The notes under the pieces were generated by a model. It had not been told where the DNA came from. It did not search any database and saw only the letters and a program-made list of their open reading frames with translations. The position numbers and the translations under genes are program-made. Source: Paramoeba atlantica (Eukaryota > Discosea). From it: a DNA stretch of 64,000 nt. Shown one piece after another: positions 29,190-40,667 of this stretch (the stretch's first letter is position 1; every line of letters starts with the position of its first letter). Where the stretch lies: contig CDRNVI010000170.1 of NCBI GenBank assembly GCA_977017575.1, positions 1 to 64,000 on the forward strand. Reading direction: 5' to 3'.

Positions 29190-30480
29190 GCTTTTGTTGT
29201 GTCCCACACAAAGTAAACAGAGAGATACCAAAACGCTTGATCAATTCCTCAAAATCACCCAAGGCAAACCCTCCAACACGAAAAAAAAGGTCTTGTTCAA
29301 CCCTTCAGGGAAGGAGTATCAATTCCCCAATATTGGATCATTTTCTTTGCTTCTTCAGAAGTTAGAGGAGTCACAACAGAAACTGTCCTTTTTGCTGGAT
29401 CTTTTTGTAATTTTGTTCTTTTTGCTGATTGAGCTTGCTGTGCGGTTTTGAATGCAAGATTGTTGAACAAATTGATCAATTGTTTTTGTGAATCATAAAC
29501 CTTCTCCATAATTTGTTTTGTGATGTTATTGCACAAATTTTTGAGAGACTGGTCCTTGTAATTGTTTCTGTTGTCTTTTTGAACATTGAATGCAAACTTT
29601 GACATTATCAAGCAAATTTCTGTGTCTCTTGCAGTTTCAACCTGAAACACAAAGCTTGATTCTTCTGGAGAAACTTTTCAAATGTGTGTCAATGGCATTC
29701 TTCTGTTTTTTGGGGGTGGCTTGAGGGTGAGTTTTCTTGATTTTGTCTTTAATTTCTTGGGAATTCATGGCTATTATTGGTTCAAAAAAGTGAAACAAGA
29801 AATTTGTTGAGTGGCTCTCTTGCTTTACTGGCAGAATTTGGTTGGATATTCTGTGTTTCCAGGTTCCATTATTGGGTGTTGGGTTGCCCTACACCTTGGG
29901 CATTCCCTCAAAATATCCCCATCAGGACCAGAATTTTCAGAGGGTGTTGTTTGTGGAGGATGAGAGGAGACTGGACGAGGATATGAAATTGGAAGAGGAA
30001 GGTGAGGGGAGTTTGATGGACAAAGTGATGAGACCAGAGGAGAAGTTCCTGGAGGATGAGGAGAAGAAACCAGAGGATAAGAGGAGAAGATACTGGAGGG
30101 TGAGGGGTTGTGAGAAATATAATGTGTGTGATTTCAGATCAGCAGGGGATTCTGTGCCCCAGCAGTCCATTATTGCATTGGCCTCCTCAGAAGAAGAGGG
30201 AGTCACATTAATTGTTCTCTTTTCCAGATCTTGCTACAGTTTCTGATGTTGTGCATATTTTGCAAGCCAAGCATTCAAAAAAAAAGTGAGGTCAAGATCG
30301 AAATTTGTTTTCCTTGGTTGGTGATGAAAGATTTCTTCCTCAATTTGTTTTGCAACTGAATTCCAAATTATTTTGAGTGAACCATCTTTAAATTCTTCAC
30401 TATTCTCTTTCTACACTTCAAAAGCAAAAAGTTTTAACAAATTTTTTCTTCTGTGATTGTTGCTGGATTGTACTTGAATT
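29190..30480 (-). other. Two tandem paralogous gene segments, product unknown
   Basis: Segment A (29,650-29,297) and segment B (about 30,430-30,120) encode related proteins: FAFNVQKDN…KDQSLKNL…KRTVSVVTPLTSEEA…WG vs FAFEV.KEN…KDGSLKII…KRTINVTPSSSEEA…WG. B has TAG at two places where A has CAA (Gln). A continues past its TGA in another frame. Both look like mostly helical host proteins or Gag-like domains; the knuckle exon downstream may belong to A. I do not recognise the family. Confidence 0.4.
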
Positions 30481-31103
30481 TTTTTTCTCACTCAGTGTTC
30501 AACCATCAAAGGACAGTCTGCCAAATAGCTTTGTTTGCTTTTTTTTGTATTTTCTGGAATTTCGCTCTGAAAATAAGAGGGGTGTGTTTTTCGAAAAATT
30601 GGATGTTATGAAATGAAAACATCTCCAAATGACCATCCAACCCCTATGAGGAACTCTGTAAAATCTAAAGAAAAGCTCAAAGTGATCCTGTCAGGTTGTG
30701 AGAGTGTTTCGACTCTCGAAGGTGCTTCTCAATTTGGTGTTGTTTTGTTGTTTCCTCTGTGTTTGCCTGATTCAGGAGCGTTTTGTTTTGCCCAAATTTG
30801 TGTTTCATCACGAATTTGGTTTGTATTGCTTTTGTTGTGCTTTGAGCAGAAGTTGTAGAAATCATAGTAAACTTAGGAGATTTAAACTGATCCGTTTCTT
30901 TGTTCTGTTTATATCAGTAGTAGAGATGCGCCACTCTGTACTGATCCTCAAGCAAGCAGATGAGTTCAAGGAACTGAAGGAAAACAAGAGAATTTTGAAG
31001 GAGTTGGGGGGGGGGGTAGAGGAAAAAAAGAAAGAAAAAAAACTCCACCTGGAGGGAGGGTTCAAACCACCACCAAAAAAAAAATCAAAAGACAAAAAAA
31101 AAG

Positions 31104-31175
31104 TGCTCCCAGTGAGGATCAAACTCACGACCTTCAGATTATGAGACTGACGCTCTACTGACTGAGCCACGGAAG
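31104..31175 (-). tRNA. tRNA-Met (CAU), elongator type
   Basis: 72 nt. Acceptor GCTTCCG pairs with TGGGAGC; the anticodon loop is CTCATAA and the T-loop TTTGATC. A T-run follows the 3' end on the minus strand. A 3' tRNA-like remnant (CTCCACCTGGAGGGAGGGTTC) lies about 50 bp further downstream at 31,041-31,071. Confidence 0.88.
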
Positions 31176-31703
31176 CCAATGTCAATGTTCAAACTCTGTT
31201 TTTTTGTGTAGTCATCAAACTCAGAAAAGTGTCATATCATCACTGGTTTCTATGATTGACCTATGTGCTTTTAACACAGGCTCTTGAAACAAAATGCTCC
31301 TCAACACTCTTAAATTGCAACAATTCCTGAAGTGGTTTTGCCTGATGATGATAGGACTGTGAACCACCTTTGAGCCATAATCTTTAGTAAAGGAATGGAG
31401 CTGTAATTTTGAAGATCCAACAACAAGATAATGACTGGGCAAGGGGAAACCATTACAAAATGCCATCCCTGAGCACAACCCGTGCAATGCTCTACACACT
31501 AAAGATAAAAAAATAAAAAATATAAAGTTATTTTAGCTTCAAAACTGAACAAAAATTAAAGAAGGAACAAAGTGATGGAGAAAAGACCAACAAAAAAGAA
31601 AAGACGAACAAAATGATGGAGAAAAAGACAAACAAAAAAGAAAAGACAAACATGAAAGGACAGAGAAAGAAAAAAGAAAAGAAAAGAAGAAAAAAAGAAA
31701 GTA

Positions 31704-31775
31704 GGCTCCAATGGGAATCGAACCCATGACCTCCACCTTACTAGGGTGGCGCTCTGCCAGCTAAGCTATGGCAGC
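31704..31775 (-). tRNA. tRNA-Thr (AGU)
   Basis: Anticodon stem CCACC/GGTGG with loop CTAGTAA gives anticodon AGU. T-arm ATGGG-TTCGATT-CCCAT is perfect. The acceptor GCTGCCA/TTGGAGC has two mismatches. A T-rich terminator follows. Confidence 0.8.
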
Positions 31776-32161
31776 ATGTTTTCAGAAAAAGGAAAAAATA
31801 AAAAGAAAACACTTCTGGGAATTAGGCTCTGTCGCCCTGTATTTTGGGGGTGGGATCTGAGAATGGCTGTGTTTTTCTCCCCAAAAAAAATATCAATAAA
31901 AAAGAGACTCTGATAAAAAAGGGTGTTAAAAATATGAGTTTTTCCAAGCTTTTTCAAACAAGATATGAACATTCTGCTCTTGAACCCCTGCAAAAGATAA
32001 AGAAGAAGGAGAGAAGAGAAAGAAGAAAAAAAAATGATCTTGATACAATTTTTGAATCTCCATTTTGAAACAAACAATCATACCAGAGATCAAGAGTTTG
32101 TTCAATTAAAAAGGGATGGCTATGAGCCAGGTGACCTCGAAGGGATTCTGAAAAAAAAAAT

Positions 32162-32231
32162 GCACCACCCGGGAATCGAACCCAGCCTGTCTGCTTGGAA
32201 GGCGGACATCCTGCCACTAGATTAGCAGCGC
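32162..32231 (-). tRNA. tRNA-Gly (UCC)
   Basis: Acceptor GCGCTGC pairs with GTGGTGC using G-U pairs; T-arm CTGGG-TTCGATT-CCCGG; anticodon loop CTTCCAA. The anticodon stem TCCGC/GCAGA has a C-A mismatch. An immediate T-run follows on the minus strand. Confidence 0.82.
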
Positions 32232-32257
32232 TTTTTTTTTTTTTTTTTTTTTTTGGT

Positions 32258-33690
32258 GACTGTTATCCACTTTTGTGAGAAAAACCTTACTGGAATTTTT
32301 CAATTATCTATTATTCAGATCCAATAGGCTTAGTACCAACCCACTAAGCAGTCTTGATTGGCCAGGTGGGCACCCTTTGCCACCAATTTTCCCTCTGAGA
32401 GTAGAAAACCAGCTTTAAAATTGCAGGAGGGTAGTGTGGGAGTTTCACCCACTAAAAAACTCACTATCTCCGAGTAGATAACCCTTTTTAGACTCCATTA
32501 CCCCATCTAAAAAGGTGTGCTTGGGCAGTACCTGCCCTGCCATACCATTTCTAGCTTCGGCCCACCTGAAATATAAATATACTCCCATAAGAAATCCCCT
32601 CATAGGCACAAAGATGATTTAAATCTTAGTTAAAACACCTTCTTCATCTTACATTTTACTCTTTTCATCATTGTAAAGAATAATAAAAGAGGGTAGATCT
32701 TTTGTCACATTTGCTTATTCTTCATGATCATAAAGAGGAAAAACCTCCACCTAGAATTTAGAAGGAGGTTTTCTCAACTCACCAAATCTTTACATAGCAC
32801 ACATCTTTATCAGAGTTTATTGCTCATTATTCCTTTTTGGTTGAATGTTCTTTTTGAAAGGAAGAATTTATCTTTTTAGTGAAGACCTTAATAATATTTT
32901 GAAAAGGAGTGTAAAGGGATGCAGAAAAAGATGTTTTTCATTTAATAAAAAAAATCAATCCTTTATTTATTGAAAGAAAATAAAGACCAGTCTAATAAGA
33001 CAATATGAATTCTTTAAAGATCTAAAATATTTGTTTTATTCATTGATTTCCATTCTTTTCTGATGAAATAAAACAGTTTTGAAATATCCAACAAATCAAC
33101 TTTGGAATTACACTGAGAAGAATAACTAATAAACTTCTTACAAAATAAAGGGTAAAGATTTCTCTTTATGGTTGTCTCTTAAATTATCAGGAGTCATTTT
33201 AGAGACACTCTTGAGCATCCTTCTTATTTCAAGAGCAGAATTGATTAACCTGGAGTTAATCATCAACATAAGATGGTTGAATTAACATTTAGTGCACTAG
33301 AAAAAACTCTAGATTCATCTCTAGGCCCACGAAGAGGGAGATAATTCAAGGAGCTTTCAAGGAAAAAAAGCTTTCCCAAAAAGGAAATTCAGACACAGAG
33401 AAGATCCACAGCATAAGGTTTCCCCATCCAGATTCCACCCTAGAGTGAAAAAATAACCAAAAAAGAAAAAAGGGAGAGAATACAAATATAGAAAAACAAC
33501 AAATAAAGATAGTCGGTTATACTCAACCCTCAAGTAAAATTTATTGAACGAAAAAAATGAGAGGGGAAGAAGAGAGGGGATGAGGGAGGGAGGGAGAGGG
33601 AAGTAAATATATCTGTTACCTCAAGTTAAAAATAAGTAAAAAAGAAAAAATAATAATAAATAGTATTATTTTTTAAAATAAAAAACCAAA
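32258..33690. other. rDNA 3' flank, no gene recognised
   Basis: AT-rich DNA between tRNA-Gly and the end of the 28S gene. A TATAAATATA motif lies at about 32,572 and short direct repeats are present. The segment 32,269-32,760 has a long-terminal-repeat feel (TG start, TATA box, AATAAA-like signal) but no partner repeat is in the window. Confidence 0.4.
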
Positions 33691-33691
33691 T

Positions 33692-34241
33692 TGCTCGAAC
33701 TAAAAGGGCTTAATCTCAGAGGATCGTAACAACAAGGTTACTCAACCTCTTACAATTCCCCGTTCGTATTTAAGTCGTCTACAAAGGATTTGTATTTTCC
33801 TGAATTATTTTGGAATTCTTTTCCAGGGTTCGTAGGATAAAAAAGCGATGACTCGAGCTTCTAAACCTGGCAACCCCACACCACTATTCTAAAATTGAAT
33901 AGAGTTTTTAAGGTATTGGATACTAAAAGGTAAAACACCAACACTTACTAATCCCGAAAGATTAATAAATAGAAAGTATTCTATGCTATGCATCTTCTAG
34001 TATCTATTGTTACTCATGTAAAATAACAGGAAAACGAAATAAATTTCATAGTTGTAAAGGGGTGTCATCGTTTAATTAGCAAGGATTCTGGCTTAGAGGC
34101 GTTCAGCCGTAATCCGACAGATGGTAGCTTCGCAGCACTGTTTGATCAAACAACTGCATTTACCAATTATCTGAACGAACGGTTCCTCTCGTACTGAGTT
34201 CGATTACTATCACAACAACAAAAAGAATGTAGTCAATTCAT

Positions 34242-34296
<55 letters not shown>

Positions 34297-34331
34297 ATTA
34301 GTGGGTGAACAATCCAACACTTGGCGAATTC

Positions 34332-34376
<45 letters not shown>

Positions 34377-34389
34377 AACGTCGCTTCGA
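33692..34389 (-). rRNA. 28S rRNA, 3' segment (downstream of insertion)
   Basis: Minus-strand reading CGACGTTGCTTTTTGATCC, TCGATGTCGGCTCTTCC, GTGAGACAGGTTAGTTTTACC and the terminal GATTAAGCCCTTTTAG are the conserved 3' domain of LSU rRNA, including the sarcin-ricin region further down. The exact 3' end, near 33,692, is estimated. Confidence 0.93.
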
Positions 34390-34795
34390 TGCTTTTTTTC
34401 TTTTTCTTTTTTTTTTTTTCTTTTTTCTTTTTTTTTTTCTTTTTTCTTTTTTTTTTTCTTTTTTTTCTTTCTCTTTTTTATTTTTCTTTTTATATTTCTT
34501 TTTTCTTTTTTTTTCTTTTTTTTTCTATCTTTAATATCTATAAAATCATATTTAGAAATTTTAAATAATATATCTTAAGTATTATACTATTTTTCAAAAA
34601 ATTGAATTTTATAAATTATATTTCTTATTGATTTAACAAAAATAACTAAATCATTAACAAAGTATAATTACAGAAAATACAAATATTGAAAAATAACAAA
34701 TAAACAAGTTAGATATACTCAACCCTCAAGTATTTTATTTTTAAAAAAGAGAACAAGTTTTGAATAAACACATTTTAAATAGATACTTATTTTTT
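34390..34795. other. Left arm of the insertion: T-rich then AT-rich
   Basis: T/C tracts to about 34,530, then AT-rich sequence. It repeats a short stretch related to the rDNA flank (AACAAATAAA…ATACTCAACCCTCAAGTA at about 34,694-34,732, cf. 33,499-33,538), suggesting the insert has picked up, or derives partly from, rDNA spacer. Confidence 0.6.
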
Positions 34796-36900
34796 TCTGA
34801 TTTTGTTAAGTTTTGGATGGACACATTTTGGATGGACATTTATTTTGGATGGACACTTATTTTTTTTTGATTTTATTAAGTTTTGGATGGATTTTTTTTG
34901 GATGAACACTTATTTTGAATGGACACTTATTTTTTTCTAATTTTGTTAAGTTTTGAATGGACACTTATTTTGGATGAACACTTATTTTTTTCTGATTTTA
35001 CTAAGTTTTGGATGGACATTTATTTTGGATGGACACTTATTTTTTTCTGATTTTGTTAAGTTTTGGATGGACACTTATTTTGGATGGACACTTATTTTTT
35101 TTTAATTTTGTTAAGTTTTGAATGGACACTTATTTTGGATAAACACTTATTTTTTTCTGATTTTACTAAGTTTTGGATGGACACTTATTTTTTTTTGATT
35201 TTGTTAAGTTTTGGATGGACACTTATTTTGGATGGACACTTATTTTTTTCTGATTTTGTTAAGTTTTGGATGGACACTTATTTTGGATGGATATTTATTT
35301 TTTTCTAATTTTGTTAAGTTTTGAATAGACACTTATTTTGGATGGACACTTATTTTGGATGGACACTTATTTTTTTCTGATTTTACTAAGTTTTGGATGG
35401 ACACTTATTTTGGATGGACACTTATTTTTTTTTGATTTTGTTAAGTTTTGGATGGACATTTATTTTGGATGGACACTTATTTTTTTCTGATTTTGTTAAG
35501 TTTTGGATGGACACTTATTTTGGATGGATATTTATTTTTTTCTAATTTTGTTAAGTTTTGAATGGACACTTATTTTGGATGGACACTTATTTTGGATGGA
35601 CACTTATTTTTTTCTGATTTTACTAAGTTTTGGATGGACACTTATTTTGGATGGACACTTATTTTTTTTTGATTTTGTTAAGTTTTGGATGGACACTTAT
35701 TTTGGATGGACACTTATTTTTTTCTGATTTTGTTAAGTTTTGGATGGACACTTATTTTGGATGGACACTTATTTTTTTCTGATTTTGTTAAGTTTTGGAT
35801 GGACACTTATTTTGGATGGACACTTATTTTGAATGGACACTTATTTTTTTCTGATTTTGTTAAGTTTTGGATGGACACTTATTTTGGATGGACACTTATT
35901 TTTTTCTGATTTTACTAAGTTTTGGATGGACACTTATTTTTTTTTGATTTTGTTAAGTTTTGGATGGACACTTATTTTGGATGGACACTTATTTTTTTCT
36001 GATTTTGTTAAGTTTTGGATGGACACTTATTTTGGATGGACATTTATTTTTTTCTGATTTTGTTAAGTTTTGGATGGACACTTATTTTGGATGGACACTT
36101 ATTTTTTTTTGATTTTACTAAGTTTTGGATGGACACTTATTTTGGATGGACACTTATTTTTTTTTGATTTTGTTAAGTTTTGGATGGACACTTATTTTGG
36201 ATGGACACTTATTTTTTTTTGATTTTGTTAAGTTTTGAATGGACACTTATTTTGAATGGACACTTATTTTTTTTTGATTTTGTTAAGTTTTGGATGAACA
36301 CATTTTGAATGGACACTTATTTTGGATGGACACTTATTTTGGATGGACACTTATTTTTTTCTGATTTTACTAAGTTTTGGATGGACACTTATTTTGGATG
36401 GACACTTATTTTTTTTTAATTTTGTTAAGTTTTGGATGGACACTTATTTTGGATGGACACTTATTTTTTTCTGATTTTGTTAAGTTTTGGATGGACACTT
36501 ATTTTTTTCTGATTTTGTTAAGTTTTGGATGGACACTTATTTTGGATGGACACTTATTTTTTTCTGATTTTGTTAAGTTTTGGATGGACACTTATTTTGG
36601 ATGGACACTTATTTTTTTCTGATTTTGTTAAGTTTTGGATGGACACTTATTTTGGATGGACACTTATTTTTTTCTGATTTTACTAAGTTTTGGATGGACA
36701 CTTATTTTTTTTTGATTTTACTAAGTTTTGAATGGACACTTATTTTGGATGGACACTTATTTTGGATGGACACTTATTTTTTTTTGATTTTGTTAAGTTT
36801 TGAATGGACACTTATTTTGAATGGACACTTATTTTTTTTTGATTTTGTTAAGTTTTGGATGAACACATTTTGAATGGACACTTATTTTGGATAGATACTT
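34795..36900 (+). repeat. Minisatellite, 55-bp unit built from 17-bp modules
   Basis: The basic unit is two 17-mers TTTTGGATGGACACTTA followed by a 21-mer TTTTTTTCTGATTTTGTTAAG. Units with one or three 17-mers also occur. About 2.1 kb, roughly 38 units, highly homogeneous except at the edges. Open frames through it (MDGHLFWMDTYFF…) follow from the repeat and are not taken as genes. Confidence 0.93.
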
Positions 36901-37392
36901 ATTTTGAAGAAATATATTTTAAATAAATACATTTCTAAAGATTTATAAAAAAATAATATTTTATAAAAAAAAAAAAACTTTTTGGAATTTGAACACACAA
37001 CCTTTTCAGTTTTTTTTTGAAAAAAAATAATTTTTTTCCATTAAACTATTTGGTTTTTTTTAAAAAAGAAAGTTAAAATAAAAACAAAATTGTACTAAAT
37101 ATGGTTTTTTGTGACACTTTAAGGTGATTTAAGGTGAGTCCCTTTTTTTAAGCTGTCTTTTTTCATTTTCTTGTTGGTGAGAAGTGAATTCAAAGGTTTT
37201 TTTTTATTTTTTATTTTTTCATTTTTGTTATTTAATTGAATTTTTTTTTTTAATTTTTTCAAATTTTTTTTTTTATTTTTTATTTATTTTAATTTTATTT
37301 TTTATTTGAAAAAAGGTTTAATTTTATGTTTATAATTTTTTTTTTAATTTTAAAAATTTTTTTTTATTTTTTTTTTATTTTTTTTTATTTAG
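36901..37392 (+). other. Promoter-side region of the insertion gene
   Basis: AT-rich DNA, mostly T-runs. A pyrimidine-rich acceptor-like TTTTTATTTAG ends exactly before the ATG at 37,393, so an upstream non-coding or short coding exon is possible, for instance around 37,110-37,190. Confidence 0.4.
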
Positions 37393-40301
37393 ATGCAATT
37401 TGTACAATTATCTAAAAAGTATCATATGATGAAAGAAAAGGAAACAAACATTCTAAAAATTTTAAATGAATTAAACCTTGGAAAAGTTAAAATTCCCTTT
37501 GAAAATAAGTTTCTTCAGTTTGAAGAACTTCTTAGAAAAAATATATATGGTTATATTGGAGCAAATCAAGTTTGTTTTTTTATTATTTTTTTTTTAACAT
37601 TTTAATTATTTTTGTTTATTTGAATATTAAAAAATATAACTTTTTTTTTTGATACAAAATAGAAAAATGTATTTTGTTCTTCTTGGTTCCATGAAACTAT
37701 TCAAAGTAATTTCTTGGAAAAATGGAAGGTTCATCCTTTATTTCAGAATTGTTTTATTCATAGGTTAATTTTTTTTAAATTTTTCTTTTTTTATTTGTTT
37801 ATTTTTTTACATTAAGAATAGAACAACTCATCCAAAAGGAAATAATATAACCAAAGCATTAAATATAAATGTATTGGGAAGTGATTTAAGATGCTTATTT
37901 CAATTTAATACAATTGTATTATTTGAAAACTTAACAGCTAGTGAAGCTCAACAAATAGAACAATATTATTATCGAACTTTTCATCAAAAAGGTTTAGATT
38001 CTAAATGTTTGGTGGTTTACAATTTTTCTTTTTTTTGTTTTTCTTTATTCTTCTTTTCCTCTTTTTTCTTCTTCTTTTTGTTTTTTTCTTTTTTCTTCTT
38101 GTCTTTCTCCTTTCTTTCTTCTTTTTTCTTTTTTTTCTTTTTTTCTTTTTCCTCTTTCTCTTTTTCCTTTTCTTCTTCTTTCTTTTTTTTCTTTTTTCAA
38201 ACTTTAAACTATTTTTTTTTAAGAATAATTCAGGATTACCTGAAACAAATTATTGTTACAATATTTTTTTTACTTATGTTTCAATTGAAAAGGTTTTTTT
38301 TTTTTTAATGTTAAAAAGAATATTTTTTTTTAGTAAAAATAAAAAATAGGCAATTACTTATATTGACTTATTACTTGAATTGAAACTTTTAATGATTTTA
38401 CCAAAACGAAATCGAGATTCATATAACCTTTGTTTGAAGTATTTTCATCAATCTTCAATTAAAACAATTGATGATTTCAAAGAGATTTATAATGAGTAAA
38501 AAATTTTTTTTTAAGATTTTTTTTTAATTTTTCTTTCTTTTTATTTTTTTAATTTAGATCTCTTTCATGGATTCATCAAAAACCAATGATTTACGAGAAT
38601 TTACGCTTTACTCCAAAAAAAAACAATGTTAAAAAATCTTCTTCTTTCTTGTATCTTCAGTATGAAGATAGTACTTCTTTATTAACATTGTTTGAAAAAG
38701 AAGGTTATTTTTTTATTATTATTGAATAAAAATAAATTATTAAAATTAATAAAAAAAAAATAGGAAATCAATTTGATGTATCAAAGGATTCTTTATTGCG
38801 TAATTTTGTTCTTATAAAAAATGAACAAAGTAAAACAAAGAATTTCTTTTTTCTGCAATGTCTTAAAAAAGGACAATTGGTTTTTCTTTTCTTTTTTTTT
38901 CTTTTTCTTTTCTTTTTTAACTTTAAAAACAAATAGCAATTTAAACATGGTGAAAATCTTTTACAAGGTTTTTTCATTTTTATTTTTTCTATTTATTTTT
39001 TATTAAAAGAATTTTTTTTAAAAAAAGAAAAACAAAAACAAGAACAAGAACAAGAAAAGAAAGGAAAAGAAGAAGTAGATGAAAATCCAGAAACATTTCA
39101 AGAAGAAGTAGATGAAAATTTAGGAGGATTTTATTCTCCAACTCAATTTTCTTTTGGAAGTTATGTTCCAGAAACTCCTCTTTGTGAACAAAACCTTATC
39201 TCTTCTATTCCTTTTTTCTTACCTCATATTCCTTCTTCTATTTCTTCTTCTTTATCTTGTTCTTCTTCTTTTTCTTATTCTTCATCTTCTTTCTCATCTC
39301 CTTCTTCTCTTTCTCTTTATCTTTCTCCTTCTTTCTCTTCTTCTTCTTCTTCTTCTTCTTCTTCTTCTTCTTTTCCTCCTCTTCCTCCTCCTCCTTTTCC
39401 TCCTCCTCTTCCTCCTCCTCCTCCTCCTTCTCCTTCTTCTTTTTCTCTTTCTCTTTCTTCTTCTTCTTCTTTTTCTCCTCTTTCTTTTTCTCCTTCTTCT
39501 CCTCTTTCTCTTTCTCCTCTTGTTCTTCCTCCTTCTTGTCTTCCTTCTTCTCATTCTCTTCCTTCTTCTCATTCTCTTCTTTCTTCTCATTCTCTTCTTT
39601 CTTCTCATTCTCTTTCTTCTCCTCCTCCTCTTTCTTCTTCTCCTTCTCCTCTTTCTCCTTCCTCTCCTCTTTCTTCTCCTTCTCTTTCTTCTTCTCCTTC
39701 TCTTTCTCTTTCTCTTTCTTTTTCTTCTTCTCCTCCTCTTTTTTCTTCTTCTTCTCCTGTATCTAATGTTAATCTTGGTTTGATTGGAAGTTCTCCTTTG
39801 CTTTCCTCTCTTTTATCTTCTTCATCTGATTCTTTTGTTTCTCTTCCTTCTTTATCTTCTTCACTTTCTTTATCTTCTCAATCTTCTAAAACTTCATCAA
39901 CTTCATCTTCTTCTTCTTCATCTCTACTTCCTTCAACCTCTATTGAAACATTAGTTACACAAAATCTTCCTTATTGTTTAGAGTGTAACCCTCAAGAAAA
40001 TTTCCAAAATACTTATAAAAGTATATGTTATCGACAGAAAGTAATTCTTGGAATTCATTTACAATTGACTCATCAATGGACATTATCTTCAGTTCAATGT
40101 TTTGTTACAAGAACAACTCATCAAAGACATATGAAAGAGTTGAAAAACAAAAAATTCTCTCTTCTTAAAGTGAATCGTTTTAAAGGATCAGGAGGAAAAT
40201 TAGAAATTAAAGCAAAGCAAAGAAAGTTGGAAGATTATTTTGAAAGAATTATAATAGTAGAAGAAGAAGAAAAAGAATTGTTGTTAAAGAAAAAGAATTG
40301 A
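37393..40301 (+). CDS. Nine-exon gene inside the 28S insertion; GIY-YIG-nuclease-like N-terminus
   Basis: Exons: 37,393-37,569; 37,663-37,763; 37,822-38,011; 38,224-38,292; 38,350-38,495; 38,558-38,703; 38,764-38,879; 38,937-38,967; 39,010-40,301. All junctions are GT-AG and every phase agrees, giving about 755 residues without a stop. Early exons carry IYGYIGAN, then NNITKALN…LGSDLRCLFQF, ASEAQQIEQYY and KCLNNSG, in the order of the YIG, helical, Glu and Asn motifs of GIY-YIG nucleases. A clear GIY strand and the usual Arg are not seen, so the match is tentative. A Ser/Pro/Leu-rich low-complexity stretch fills about 39,170-39,950. A C-terminal domain follows with YCLEC…C. The gene lies antisense to the rRNA. 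The final TGA is followed in phase by 52 Glu/Asn/Lys codons to TAG at 40,458. Confidence 0.75.
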
Positions 40302-40608
40302 AAAAATAAAGAAAATAAAGAAGAAGAAAATGAAGGAGAGAATGAAAAAGAGAATGAAAAAGAGAATAAAGAAGAGAATGAAGAAAAGAATGAAGAAGAG
40401 AATGAAGAAGAGAATGAAGAAAATAGAGAAGATGAAGAAAATGGAGAAGATGGAGAATAGAGAAGAATGAAAGAGATGATTTTTTATCTTTATTCTTGTT
40501 TTTGTAATCCTTTGGTTGATTTAGAATAAAGATTTCTTTTTTTCTTTTACTTTTTCATTTTATTTAATATATATATTTTCTTTCTTTTTATTTTTATTTT
40601 TTTTAAAT

Positions 40609-40624
40609 CTTCGAGCGCTTGGCT

Positions 40625-40667
<43 letters not shown>

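Larger units (their letters stand above)
34390..40608 (+). mobile_element. 6.2-kb insertion in the 28S gene, flanked by CTTCGA repeats
   Basis: rRNA homology stops at …GCTTCGA|TGCTTTTTTTC on the left and resumes at TTTAAAT|CTTCGAGCGCTTGG on the right. CTTCGA is present at 34,384-34,389 and again at 40,609-40,614, while normal LSU has this position once. The site matches E. coli 23S about 2474-2479. The insert is AT-rich and has no inverted terminal repeats, no recognisable RT and no intron-like ends. It contains a T-rich left arm, a minisatellite, and one spliced gene in antisense to the rRNA. The class is unassigned; its nuclease-like gene suggests endonuclease-driven insertion. Confidence 0.88.

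Noticed and set aside
31041..31071. Complete tRNA gene
   Set aside because: Only a 3' half-like sequence is present, with no anticodon arm.
32269..32760. Solo LTR
   Set aside because: TG start and TATA-like motif are suggestive, but no second repeat, CA end or target duplication could be shown.
34795..36880. Small proteins MDGHLFWMDTYFF… across the minisatellite
   Set aside because: The frames are a by-product of repeat period and T-rich composition.
39154..39783. Leucine/phenylalanine-rich 209-residue ORF
   Set aside because: It overlaps the spliced gene in another frame; the Ser/Pro frame is the one joined in phase by the splice sites.
34384..40614. Group I, group II or spliceosomal intron in 28S
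   Set aside because: The boundaries allow neither U|…G ends nor GT-AG on the rRNA strand, and no conserved ribozyme core was seen. A covariance-model search would be decisive.
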